Positions 8,915 through 16,499 of a DNA stretch of 64,000 nt are shown here, piece by piece. This DNA is from Nocardioides flavescens (GTDB taxonomy: Bacteria > Actinomycetota > Actinomycetes > Propionibacteriales > Nocardioidaceae). How positions within the stretch are numbered: the first letter of the stretch is position 1; each line of letters begins with the position of its first letter. The stretch spans positions 124,001 through 188,000 of the forward strand of contig NZ_WUEK01000003.1 of assembly GCF_009823805.1 (NCBI RefSeq). The letters are read 5' to 3'. Below the pieces are notes generated by a model. That model made no database searches. It was not told where the DNA came from and worked only from the letters and a program-made list of their open reading frames with translations. The translations under genes were made by a program, and so were the position numbers.

Positions 8915-9775
8915 TCAGGCGTAGCGGGAGGCGGCGTCGGCGGCGCGGGCGCCGTAGCCGCCGCCGAAGAGGGCGGCGTGGACGAGCAGCGGGAAGAGCT
9001 GGTGGAGGGCGACGCGGTCCTCCCAGCCGTCGGCGAGCGGCGCGGTCTCGTCGTACGCCGCGAGGACGCGCGGCAGGTGGGGCAGCCCGAACAGCGCGAG
9101 CATGGCGAGGTCGACCTCGCGGTGTCCGCCGTACGCCGCCGGGTCGACGAGCCAGACGCGGTCGTCGAGGCCCCACAGGACGTTGCCGTTCCACAGGTCG
9201 CCGTGCAGACGGGCGGGCGGCTCGACGGGCAGCAGCGCGGTCAGCCGGCCGATGACCGCCTCGACGGTCGCGGCCTGGGCGGAGGTGACGGCGCCGCGGT
9301 CGCGGGCGAGCTTGAGGTAGGGCAGCACGCGCCGCACGGCGTAGAACTCCGCCCACGTGTCGCACGGGCGCTGCGGCATCGGCAGGCTGGCGATCCAGGC
9401 GTCGCCCTCGGTCCCGCCGTACGCCGGGGCGCCGGCCGCGTGGGTGGCGGCGAGGGCGGCGCCGAACGCGTCGGCGGCCTCGGGGGTCGCACGGCCGGGC
9501 TCGACCCAGCGCAGCACGAGGCACTCGTCGTCGACGGCGAGGACGTCGGGCACGGCGACGCCGCCGGCCGCGGAGAGCCAGCGGAGCCCGGCGGCCTCGG
9601 CGGCGAAGAAGCCGGCCGGCGGCCGGGTGTGGGTCTTGACCACGGCGGTGGTGCCGTCGGAAAGCCGCAGGCGGGTCGCGGTGGAGGTGTCGCCGCCGGC
9701 CAGCGGTGCCGTCGCGACGACGGCGGCGCCGAGCAGCCGCTCGGCGTGCCGGGCGACGAGGGGCTGACGGGTCAC
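8915..9775 (-). CDS. Fructosamine-3-kinase family protein
   Basis: The 286-residue protein resembles bacterial fructosamine/ribulosamine kinases, aminoglycoside-phosphotransferase-fold enzymes that phosphorylate sugar adducts on amines and so start protein deglycation. Visible motifs: N-lobe Lys in TAVVKTHTRP, the catalytic loop ARLHGDLWNGNVLW (HGDxxxxN) and WLVDPAAYGGHREVDLAML, where the Asp binds metal. The GTG start overlaps the stop of the upstream phosphatase gene by four bases (GTGA). Linkage of fructosamine kinase with a low-molecular-weight phosphatase fits a deglycation pathway in which phosphorylated adducts are processed further. That link is inference from family knowledge and neighbourhood. 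Confidence 0.88.
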   Translation of the reverse strand: MTRQPLVARHAERLLGAAVVATAPLAGGDTSTATRLRLSDGTTAVVKTHTRPPAGFFAAEAAGLRWLSAAGGVAVPDVLAVDDECLVLRWVEPGRATPEAADAFGAALAATHAAGAPAYGGTEGDAWIASLPMPQRPCDTWAEFYAVRRVLPYLKLARDRGAVTSAQAATVEAVIGRLTALLPVEPPARLHGDLWNGNVLWGLDDRVWLVDPAAYGGHREVDLAMLALFGLPHLPRVLAAYDETAPLADGWEDRVALHQLFPLLVHAALFGGGYGARAADAASRYA

Positions 9776-10311
9776 GAGCGGCCCGTGAGACCCGGGATCC
9801 GCTGCAGGCCCGACACGATGGTCGCGCAGGTCCGCTCGACCATCGCCAGCACCTCCTCGAACCCTTCCGGTCCACCGTAGTAGGGGTCCGGCACCTCCGC
9901 CCCGTGGGTGACGGGGTCGAAGTCGCCGAACAGGCGCAGCCGCTCGTCGGGCGCGCTGTCCTCCCCTCTGACGCTCGTGACGTCCTCGAGGTTGCGTGCG
10001 TCCATGCACAGGACGAGGTCGTGCTCCTCGAGCCAGCTCGCCGCGAACTGCCGCGCCCGGTGCAGCGAGGGGTCGTAGTCGTGCGCGAGCAGCACCGACG
10101 CGGCGCGCGGGTCCATCGGGTCGCCGACGTGCCAGCCCCCGGTGCCGCTGCTGGCCACCGTGACGTGGCCCGCGAGCCCCGCCTCGTCGACGCGCTCGCT
10201 GAGCACGACGTCGGCGATCGGGGAGCGGCAGATGTTGCCGAGGCAGACGAGCGCGACGGCGTAGCGCCCCGGCTGCCGGGGCGCTGGGAGGGGCGGCGGG
10301 AGCCAGCTCAC
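9772..10311 (-). CDS. Low-molecular-weight protein-tyrosine phosphatase
   Basis: Cytoplasmic phosphatase of 179 residues. The P-loop CLGNICRSP gives nucleophile Cys23 and Arg29, and VPDPYYGG near the C-terminus carries the general acid Asp. The GTG start places the P-loop unusually far in (residue 23 rather than about 10), due to a Pro-rich N-terminal extension (WLPPPLPAPRQPG). It is coupled by GTGA overlaps on both sides, to the fructosamine-kinase gene downstream and the holin-like gene upstream, forming a three-gene operon. Besides phosphotyrosine, some members act on sugar phosphates such as ribulosamine-5-phosphate, which would suit the kinase neighbour. Confidence 0.92.
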   Translation of the reverse strand: MSWLPPPLPAPRQPGRYAVALVCLGNICRSPIADVVLSERVDEAGLAGHVTVASSGTGGWHVGDPMDPRAASVLLAHDYDPSLHRARQFAASWLEEHDLVLCMDARNLEDVTSVRGEDSAPDERLRLFGDFDPVTHGAEVPDPYYGGPEGFEEVLAMVERTCATIVSGLQRIPGLTGRS

Positions 10312-10700
10312 CGCCGGTCGTCGCCGACGAGGCCGTCGACGATCCAGGTGACGACGGTGATGATCAGCGCGCCGCCGACGGCCGGCCAGAAGCGCTCGAC
10401 GTGGAAGCCGACGTCGAGCTGGCCCGCCACCCACGAGGTCAGCTTGAGCAGGGCGGCGTTGATCACCAGCAGGAACAGCCCGAGCGTCACGACGATGAAC
10501 GGGATCGACAGCACGGTGAGCACCGGCTTCACGAACGACGTGACGACACCCAGGATCAGCGCGACGACGACGAGCGGCACGAGCTTGTGCTCGATCTCGG
10601 CCTGCCCGCGGGTCGGTCCGGTGAAGTAGATGCCGTCGACCAGCCACGTCGCCACCGCCAGTGCGATCGCCGTGGTGACGAGCCAGGACAGGAAGCGCAC
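10308..10700 (-). CDS. Phage-holin-family (YvlD-like) membrane protein
   Basis: The 130-residue membrane protein has four hydrophobic segments (about 5-22, 42-62, 66-90, 106-125) and the family pattern VLTVLSIPFIVVTLGLFLLVINA in the middle, as in bacterial proteins named holin-family 4/YvlD. These are not prophage genes; their role is unknown, possibly in envelope stress. ATG start; the stop overlaps the phosphatase GTG. First gene of the three-gene operon. Confidence 0.85.
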   Translation of the reverse strand: MRFLSWLVTTAIALAVATWLVDGIYFTGPTRGQAEIEHKLVPLVVVALILGVVTSFVKPVLTVLSIPFIVVTLGLFLLVINAALLKLTSWVAGQLDVGFHVERFWPAVGGALIITVVTWIVDGLVGDDRR

Positions 10701-10727
10701 GGGCCGATCCTCTCAGGTCGGGCCAGG

Positions 10728-11396
10728 TCAGGTCAGGCCGAGCGCCTCGATGATCTCCTCCTGGGCGTCGACGAGGTGCTGCTCCAAGAACGCGTGGGCC
10801 GCCTCGAGGTCGCCGTCCTCGAGCAGCTGCACGAGCGCGGCGTGCGACTCCGCCTGGTCGTGGGCGTTGCGGTTGATCCGCTCGACCTGGGCGAGCGCGA
10901 GCTTGAGCTCGGTGGCGAGGTCGGCCTGCATCGCGACGAGCCGCGGGGAGCCCGTGAGCCCGACGAGGCTGAGGTGGAAGTCGAGGTGGCGCTCGTTGAG
11001 GGTCTGGTACGACGCGTCCGCGTGCACCCCCTCGATGTAGGCCTCGAGGCTCACCCGGACGGCGTCGCGCTGCTCGGGCGAGGCGTCGCGCCAGCGGCGT
11101 ACGCCGGCCCCCTCGAGCACGAGCCGGGCGCAGCAGACGTCGCGCACCGAGGCGGCCTGCGGGGTGGTGATCGAGACGCCGCGGTGCGGCTCGCGGGTGG
11201 CGAGCCCCTCGGCGACGAGGACGGTGAGGGCCTCGCGCACGGTGGGTCGGGAGACACCCAGCGAGGCGGCGAGGGCGACCTCGCGCAGCGGGGTGCCGCT
11301 CTCCAGCTCGCCGTCGAAGACCGCGCGACGCAGCTCGGCGGCGATGCGGTCGACGGTGGAGGTCTGCTCGAGGTGGAGCGTGTCGAAGGTCGTCAT
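10728..11396 (-). CDS. GntR-family (FadR/FCD) transcriptional regulator
   Basis: The 222-residue regulator has an N-terminal winged helix (LRRAVFDGELESGTPLREVALAASLGVSRPTVREAL, about 22-57, broken by no insertion) and a C-terminal all-helical FCD ligand domain with the metal-binding pattern of His in ERHLDFHLSL and further His residues at about 185 and 206. It is divergent from the amidinohydrolase gene. The intergenic operator at 11466-11482 matches the FadR-class TNGT-N-ACNA consensus, so this protein probably controls both genes in response to an amidino compound or its product. The ligand is inferred. Confidence 0.9.
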   Translation of the reverse strand: MTTFDTLHLEQTSTVDRIAAELRRAVFDGELESGTPLREVALAASLGVSRPTVREALTVLVAEGLATREPHRGVSITTPQAASVRDVCCARLVLEGAGVRRWRDASPEQRDAVRVSLEAYIEGVHADASYQTLNERHLDFHLSLVGLTGSPRLVAMQADLATELKLALAQVERINRNAHDQAESHAALVQLLEDGDLEAAHAFLEQHLVDAQEEIIEALGLT

Positions 11397-11465
11397 CAGG
11401 TGCTGCCCCTGGGGTGTCGCCGCTCGCTTGCCGGAGCCGGTCGGATGCGTCAGACTAGCGCTGTC

Positions 11466-11482
11466 AGATTGTCTGACAATCT
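11466..11482. promoter_or_regulatory. FadR-type operator upstream of the amidinohydrolase
   Basis: Perfect palindrome AGATTGTC-T-GACAATCT. The central TTGT-CTG-ACAA fits the GntR/FadR subfamily consensus. It ends four bases before a strong Shine-Dalgarno AGGAGG (11486-11491), so binding would block initiation of the amidinohydrolase message. Confidence 0.75.
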
Positions 11483-11497
11483 TACAGGAGGTCAGCC

Positions 11498-12415
11498 ATG
11501 CTGCAGTGGGGTCGTCACTACGTCGCGGTCGAGCCGTCGCACTTCCGCATCGAGTACGCCATCAACCCGTTCATGGACCCCTCCCACCAGCCCGACCGCG
11601 ACCTCGCGATGGTGCAGTGGCGCACGCTCGTCGAGACCATCGAGCGCCTCGGTGGCACCGTCGACGTGCTGCCCCAGCGCCCCGACGCCCCCGACATGGT
11701 CTACGCGATGAACCTCGGCCTCGCGGTGGCCCGCCCTCGCGGCGACGGCGGCGTCGAGCCGCACGTCGTGATGTCGCACATGCGCTACGCCGAGCGCCGG
11801 ATGGAGACGGCCTCGGCCGAGCCGTGGTTCTCCTCCCACGGCTACACGACCTCCTACGTCGGCCGCCACGGCGTCGGCGCCCACCTCGAGGCCGGCGACG
11901 TCTTCGCGTGGGGCGACGCGCTGCTCGCGGGCTACGGCCCGCGCAGCGAGGAGCTCGCCCTCAAGCACCTCGCCGCCGACCTCGGCGTCCGGGTGCGCGG
12001 CCTGCGCATCACCCACCCGGGGATGTACCACCTCGACCTGGCCTTCTGCCCCCTCTCGGCGACCCAGGCGATCGTCTGCCCGGCCGCGCTCGACGAGCCG
12101 TCGGCCGCCGCGCTGATGGAGCTCGTGCCCGAGCCGCTCGTGCTCACCGAGGAGGAGGCGCTCACGACGTTCGCCGCCAACTCGATCGTCGTCCCCTCGC
12201 CCGACGGCGGCCCGGCCACCGTCGTGATGCCGGCGGCGCCCGACCACGTGCGCGAGCAGCTCGAGGCCTGGGGCTTCGCCGTCGAGCTCGTCGACGTGTC
12301 CGAGTTCCACAAGGGCGGCGGGTCCATCCGCTGCCTCACCAACCCCGTCGACGTCCAGGTCGGTCGCGACGTGCCCGCCGTCGCCGGCGGCGCGGTGGTC
12401 CTGCCCCCGGTCTGA
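11498..12415 (+). CDS. Amidinohydrolase of the DDAH/arginine deiminase family
   Basis: The 305-residue enzyme has the pentein fold signature: catalytic His178 in MYHLDLAF and nucleophile Cys279 in GGGSIRCLTNP, with the Asp/Glu ladder in between. Family members hydrolyse methylated arginines to citrulline plus methylamine, or deiminate arginine or related guanidines. The exact substrate cannot be read from the sequence. It has an excellent AGGAGG ribosome-binding site. The FadR-type gene on the opposite strand and the convergent amino-acid permease suggest a small uptake and catabolism locus. The stop codon lies in a 13-bp tandem duplication (GGTCTGAGGCGC repeated). Confidence 0.88.
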   Translation: MLQWGRHYVAVEPSHFRIEYAINPFMDPSHQPDRDLAMVQWRTLVETIERLGGTVDVLPQRPDAPDMVYAMNLGLAVARPRGDGGVEPHVVMSHMRYAERRMETASAEPWFSSHGYTTSYVGRHGVGAHLEAGDVFAWGDALLAGYGPRSEELALKHLAADLGVRVRGLRITHPGMYHLDLAFCPLSATQAIVCPAALDEPSAAALMELVPEPLVLTEEEALTTFAANSIVVPSPDGGPATVVMPAAPDHVREQLEAWGFAVELVDVSEFHKGGGSIRCLTNPVDVQVGRDVPAVAGGAVVLPPV

Positions 12416-12443
12416 GGCGCCGGTCTGAGGCGCTGGTCCGAGG

Positions 12444-13814
12444 TCAGGCGGCGGCGCGCGCCCGCAGCCGCGTGGCGGCGTACCCCGCCAGGGCGACGGC
12501 CCACGAGAGCAGGCTCAGCAGCAGCTGCGAGCGGGTGTCGTCGGTGAGCAGCATCTGCACCAGGATCGCCACGATGCCGACGATCGCGACCACGGTGAGC
12601 ACCGGGTAGAGCCACATCCGCACGACGAGCTCGTCGTCGGGCGTGCGCCGGCGCAGGACGAGCTGGCTCAGCGCGATCAGCAGGTAGACGAACAGGATCA
12701 CCGCGCCTGAGCTGTTGAGCAGGAACAGGAACACCGTGTCGGGCGAGACGTAGGCCGCGATGACGCACAGGAACCCCACCACGGTCGAGGCGAGGATCGC
12801 GTACGCCGGCACGCCGCGCGAGCTCAGCCGGGTCAGCGCCTCCGGGGCCTCGCCGCGGTCGGCGAGCACGAAGACCATCCGCGAGGCGGTGTAGAGCCCG
12901 GAGTTGAGGCACGACAGCACCGCGGTGAGCACCACGGCGTTCATGATGTGGTCGGCGGCGGGGATGCCCATCTCGTCGAACGCCGCGACGTACGGCGAGG
13001 CGCCGAGGTCGTTGTCGTCCCACGGCACGATGAGCACGAGCAGCACCATCGAGCCGACGAAGAACGTCGCCACGCGCAGGATCACCGACTGCGTGGCCTT
13101 CGCGATCGCCCGCTCCGGGTCGCTCGACTCGGCGGCGGCGATCGTCGCGATCTCGGCGCCGACCATCGAGAAGACGACGACCACGATGCTCGAGAAGATC
13201 GCGCCGACGCCGAAGGGCAGGAAGCCGCCCTGGCTGGTCATCAGGCTGACGTCGAAGTCCTTGTGCGGCCACAGCCCCACGACGAACAGCGTGCCGAGCA
13301 CGAGGAAGGCGATGATCGCGAGGACCTTGATGCCGGCGAACCAGTACTCGAACTCGCCGTAGGAGCGCACCGAGACGAGGTTGGTCGCGGTCATCAGCAC
13401 CATGAGCACGAGCGAGACCAGCCACAGGGGCAGGTCGACCCAGAACCGGATGATCTCGGCGCCCGCGACGGCCTCGAAGCCGACGACGATCACCCAGAAG
13501 TACCAGTAGAGCCAGGCCGCGGAGAAGCCCGCCCAGCCGCCGAGCGCGCTGCGGGAGTAGTCGGAGAACGAGCCGGTCGAGGGGTGGGCGGTCGCCATCT
13601 CGCCGAGCATCCGCATCACCAGGATGATCAGCACGCCGGTGATGGCGTAGGACAGGAACGCCGCCGGGCCGGTCTCGGCGATGACCGCGCCGGAGCCGAC
13701 GAACAGGCCGGCCCCGATCACCCCGCCGATCGCGATCATCGTGAGGTGGCGTTGCTGCAGGCCCTTCTGGAGGCCCTGCTGTTCTCCTGGTGCCGGCTGC
13801 TCGGTGGTGGTCAT
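12444..13814 (-). CDS. APC-family amino-acid permease
   Basis: Integral inner-membrane proton/amino-acid symporter of 456 residues with twelve hydrophobic segments. The N-terminal TM1 signature IGGVIGAGLFVGSGAVI and the following GP-rich TM2 are those of the AnsP/GabP/ProY branch. I chose the ATG at 13814, because it is preceded by AAGGTGG at good spacing; a GTG six codons upstream is possible. Convergent with the amidinohydrolase gene, so it may import that enzyme's substrate or a related amino acid; specificity is not visible. Divergent from a VanZ-like gene with only about 40 bp between starts. Confidence 0.9.
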   Translation of the reverse strand: MTTTEQPAPGEQQGLQKGLQQRHLTMIAIGGVIGAGLFVGSGAVIAETGPAAFLSYAITGVLIILVMRMLGEMATAHPSTGSFSDYSRSALGGWAGFSAAWLYWYFWVIVVGFEAVAGAEIIRFWVDLPLWLVSLVLMVLMTATNLVSVRSYGEFEYWFAGIKVLAIIAFLVLGTLFVVGLWPHKDFDVSLMTSQGGFLPFGVGAIFSSIVVVVFSMVGAEIATIAAAESSDPERAIAKATQSVILRVATFFVGSMVLLVLIVPWDDNDLGASPYVAAFDEMGIPAADHIMNAVVLTAVLSCLNSGLYTASRMVFVLADRGEAPEALTRLSSRGVPAYAILASTVVGFLCVIAAYVSPDTVFLFLLNSSGAVILFVYLLIALSQLVLRRRTPDDELVVRMWLYPVLTVVAIVGIVAILVQMLLTDDTRSQLLLSLLSWAVALAGYAATRLRARAAA

Positions 13815-13855
13815 CTCGCCACCTTGCCCCACCCACCCGCTCGGTCGATAGCGTC

Positions 13856-14428
13856 GTGGCCGTGTTCCCGGTCGGCGGTGTGGGCGTGATGCTGCTGCTC
13901 ATCGCCGCCGCCGGCGTCGTGATCGCGCTGGGGGCGGCGCTGGTGGCGCGCTGGAGCGGGCGTGCGTGGGCGCTCGTCGCGGGGCTGCTCCTGTGGAGCC
14001 TCGTGGTGATCGCGGTGATCACCCTGATCCCGGCGAACGGCGCTCCGGGGGTGGTCTCGGCGGAGGGCCGGCTCACCGGCTGCTCGTGGGACATCGGCGG
14101 CCCCGCGCCCGACGGCTTCTGGATCCTGCCGGGCGGTCAGCGGCTGCTCAACGCCGTGGTCTTCGTGCCCTCGGGTGCGCTCGCGGTGCTGGTGACGGCC
14201 CGTTGGCGCCGGGGCTGGCTGGCCGCACCGCTGGCGCTGGCCGGGCTGGCGGCGTACTCGGCGCTGATCGAGCTCACCCAGCTCGTCGCGGCCCGGATCG
14301 ACCGCGCCTGCGACGTGACCGACGTGATCGACAACGTCAGCGGGGCGGCGGTCGGGGTGGTGCTGGGACTGCTGCTGTGGCCGGCGGCCCGCCGGCTGCT
14401 GCGGGAGGGTCAGGCAGCGAGGCTGTGA
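13856..14428 (+). CDS. VanZ-like membrane protein
   Basis: The 190-residue protein has about five hydrophobic segments and VanZ family marks in the C-terminal half: NAVVFVPSGALAVL, ALIELTQLVAARIDRACDVTDVIDNVSGAAVGVVLG. In Enterococcus VanZ gives low teicoplanin resistance, but most homologues are uncharacterised. Start uncertain: GTG at 13856 or 13862, or ATG at 13889. A mature-side Cys pair (GCSWDIGG and DRACDVTD) could form a disulfide. It overlaps the end of the convergent 56-codon gene by 19 bp. Confidence 0.8.
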   Translation: MAVFPVGGVGVMLLLIAAAGVVIALGAALVARWSGRAWALVAGLLLWSLVVIAVITLIPANGAPGVVSAEGRLTGCSWDIGGPAPDGFWILPGGQRLLNAVVFVPSGALAVLVTARWRRGWLAAPLALAGLAAYSALIELTQLVAARIDRACDVTDVIDNVSGAAVGVVLGLLLWPAARRLLREGQAARL

Positions 14429-14580
14429 CGCACGACGTCGAGGGCCTCGAGGTCGAACTCGGCGGCGAGGCGCTGGACCTGCTCCATGTCGTCGTCGGCG
14501 ACGGCGAGGTTGACGGCCTGGACGTAGTGGTCGTGGAGCTGCTGGAGGGTCTCGGTGACGGTGTGGGTGCTCGTGTTCAT
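14410..14580 (-). CDS. Small helical hypothetical protein (56 aa)
   Basis: Translation from the ATG at 14580 gives a 56-residue acidic, mostly helical product starting MNTSTHTVTETLQQLHDHYV and ending HSLAA. The regular Leu/Ala spacing and charged faces suggest a two-helix hairpin. I do not recognise the family. It has its own upstream region containing an 18-bp perfect palindrome, which supports its being a real, regulated gene. Confidence 0.55.
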   Translation of the reverse strand: MNTSTHTVTETLQQLHDHYVQAVNLAVADDDMEQVQRLAAEFDLEALDVVRHSLAA

Positions 14581-14597
14581 GACTCAATTCTCCCGCA

Positions 14598-14615
14598 CTT
14601 TGGATCGATCCAAAG
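14598..14615. promoter_or_regulatory. LacI-type palindromic operator candidate
   Basis: Perfect 18-bp palindrome CTTTGGATC-GATCCAAAG in the divergent space between the 56-codon gene and the aminotransferase gene. The form resembles operators of LacI-family repressors. No LacI-family gene is in the window, so the regulator would act from elsewhere. Confidence 0.5.
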
Positions 14616-14699
14616 CGAAAACCGGGTGATGCTGGGCACGAACGGGCGCATCCGGGCGTGATGCTGCCCACGAGCGACCCCGGTGGATACGGTCGGAGC

Positions 14700-15770
14700 G
14701 TGCCCGGACCGCAGCCCCGCCCCAACGTCGCGCAGATCCCGACCTACGTCGCCGGCCGTCCGCCGACCGTGCGGCCCGGGATGACGTCGTACAAGCTGTC
14801 CTCGAACGAGAACCCCTATCCGCCGCTGCCGGGCGTCGTCGAGGCCGCGCACCGTGCCGTCGAGACGATGAACCGCTACCCCGACATGCGCAACGCTGCG
14901 CTCTACGAGGCGCTCGCCGCGCGGCTCGGCGTGCCGGCCGGTCACCTGGCGGCCGGCACCGGCTCGGTCGCGCTGATCTACCAGCTCCTGAGCGCCTTCT
15001 GCGAGCCCGGCGACGAGGTCGTCTACGCGTGGCGGTCCTTCGAGGCCTACCCGATCGCGGTGGCCGCGGCCGCGGCCCGGTCGGTGCAGGTGCCGGTGAC
15101 CGCCGACGGGCGTCACGACCTCGACGCGATGCTCGCCGCGATCACCCCGCGTACCCGCTGCGTCATGGTCTGCACGCCCAACAACCCGACCGGTCCGGCC
15201 GTGAGTCAGCGCGACCTCGACGCCTTCCTCGACGCGGTGCCCGAGCACGTCCTGGCGGTGGTCGACGAGGCCTACCTCGAGTTCGTGCGCATGGACGACG
15301 CGGTCGACGGGCTCGCGACCTACCGCGACCGGGCCAACGTCGTGCTGTTCCGCACCTTCTCCAAGGCCTACGGCCTGGCCGGCTTCCGGGTCGGGTACGC
15401 CGTGGCGCAGGAGCCGGTCGCCGCGGCGCTGCGCGCGGTCTCGCTGCCCTTCGGCGTCTCGACGCCCGCGCAGGCCGCGGCCGTCGCCTCGCTCGAGGCC
15501 GAGGCCGCCCTGCTCGAGCGGGTCGATGCCCTCGTCGCCGAGCGCGACCGCGTCGGCTCCGGCCTGCGCGAGCTGGGCTGGGACGTGCCCGACGCGCAGG
15601 GCAACTTCGTCTGGTTCGGCCTCGGCGAGCGCACGGCGGCGTTCGCGAGCGCCGCCGACGGGCTCGGCATCGTCGTGCGCCCCTTCGCCGGGGAGGGCGC
15701 CCGGGTCTCGATCGGCGAGGTCGAGGCCAACGACCGGCTGCTGGAGCTGGCGCGGACCTTCCCGCGCTGA
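14700..15770 (+). CDS. pat: Histidinol-phosphate/aromatic aminotransferase (HisC2/Pat type)
   Basis: PLP enzyme of 356 residues, fold type I. Visible motifs: KLSSNENPYPP near the N-terminus, CTPNNPTGP before the PLP-pyridine Asp in VVDEAYLEF, PLP lysine Lys222 in RTFSKAYGLAGFRVGY and the terminal Arg region RPFAGEGARVSIG. This variant in actinobacteria outside the his operon is usually the phenylalanine/aromatic aminotransferase Pat. No other his genes are near, which supports that reading over histidine synthesis. GTG start at 14700 gives the standard N-terminus. A LacI-type palindrome lies about 85 bp upstream. Confidence 0.88.
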   Translation: MPGPQPRPNVAQIPTYVAGRPPTVRPGMTSYKLSSNENPYPPLPGVVEAAHRAVETMNRYPDMRNAALYEALAARLGVPAGHLAAGTGSVALIYQLLSAFCEPGDEVVYAWRSFEAYPIAVAAAAARSVQVPVTADGRHDLDAMLAAITPRTRCVMVCTPNNPTGPAVSQRDLDAFLDAVPEHVLAVVDEAYLEFVRMDDAVDGLATYRDRANVVLFRTFSKAYGLAGFRVGYAVAQEPVAAALRAVSLPFGVSTPAQAAAVASLEAEAALLERVDALVAERDRVGSGLRELGWDVPDAQGNFVWFGLGERTAAFASAADGLGIVVRPFAGEGARVSIGEVEANDRLLELARTFPR

Positions 15771-15777
15771 GCCCGCG

Positions 15778-16407
15778 TCAGCACCGCGCCGGTCGCCCGG
15801 TCAGCGCGGCGGAGACACCCAGACCGATGAAGACCACCCCGCTGACCCGGGTCAGGCGCAGCCGGGCGACGGGGCGGCGCAGCACCTGCGCGAGGCTGCC
15901 GGCGAGGACGGCGCAGGTGCCGTCGGTGACGACGGCGAGGAGCGTGAAGACGGTGCCGAGCAGCAGCGTCTGGGCGACGACGTGACCGCGGGCTGGATCG
16001 TCGAACTGCGGCAGGAAGGCGAGGAAGAAGACCGCCACCTTGGGGTTGAGCAGCTGCACCAGCAGTCCGTCGAGGAAGAGCCGCGAGCGGCCTCGCGGCA
16101 CCGCGACGGTGACGGGGCCTTCGCGGCTCAGCAGCGCTCGGGCGCCGAGCCAGACGAGGTAGGCCGCGCCGGCGTACTTCACGCCGTCGAAGCCGATCTC
16201 GCTCGCCGCGATGAGCCCGGTCAGGCCGACCGCGGCGGCCACGGCGTAGAGGAAGTTGCCGGTCTCCAGGCCGAGCATCGAGACGAGTCCCGCGCGGCGA
16301 CCCTGGTCGGCACTGCGGGCGATGAGGAAGAGCACGGCGGGACCGGGCACCGCGAGCAGCGCCAGGCTCGCCCCGGTGAAGAGCAGCAGCGTGGTGGGGT
16401 CGACCAT
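15778..16407 (-). CDS. LysE-family amino-acid exporter
   Basis: Inner-membrane protein of 209 residues with six hydrophobic segments. The N-terminal LAVPGPAVLFLIARSADQGRRAG is the RhtB/LysE signature, and LLNPKVAVFFLAFLPQF is the second conserved block. Family members export amino acids such as Lys, Thr, homoserine or Leu; the substrate is unknown. I chose the ATG at 16407, since AGGA sits eight bases upstream; an ATG at 16416 lacks a spaced ribosome-binding site. Convergent with the aminotransferase, 7 bp apart. Confidence 0.9.
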   Translation of the reverse strand: MVDPTTLLLFTGASLALLAVPGPAVLFLIARSADQGRRAGLVSMLGLETGNFLYAVAAAVGLTGLIAASEIGFDGVKYAGAAYLVWLGARALLSREGPVTVAVPRGRSRLFLDGLLVQLLNPKVAVFFLAFLPQFDDPARGHVVAQTLLLGTVFTLLAVVTDGTCAVLAGSLAQVLRRPVARLRLTRVSGVVFIGLGVSAALTGRPARC

Positions 16408-16499
16408 GGCGAGCATCCTGACGGGTGCGACCGAGCGGGCGCATCCGTCTTTCCACAGGACCTCGGACGCCCGGACCGGCCACGTGTCAGGGTGTCCGC

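Noticed and set aside
10308..10700. Prophage remnant suggested by a holin-family name
   Set aside because: The protein belongs to a chromosomal YvlD-like group, and no other phage gene is nearby.
12405..12434. 13-bp tandem duplication around the amidinohydrolase stop codon as a regulatory site
   Set aside because: GGTCTGAGGCGC appears twice next to a third partial copy, but it has no dyad and is best explained as a slippage duplication.
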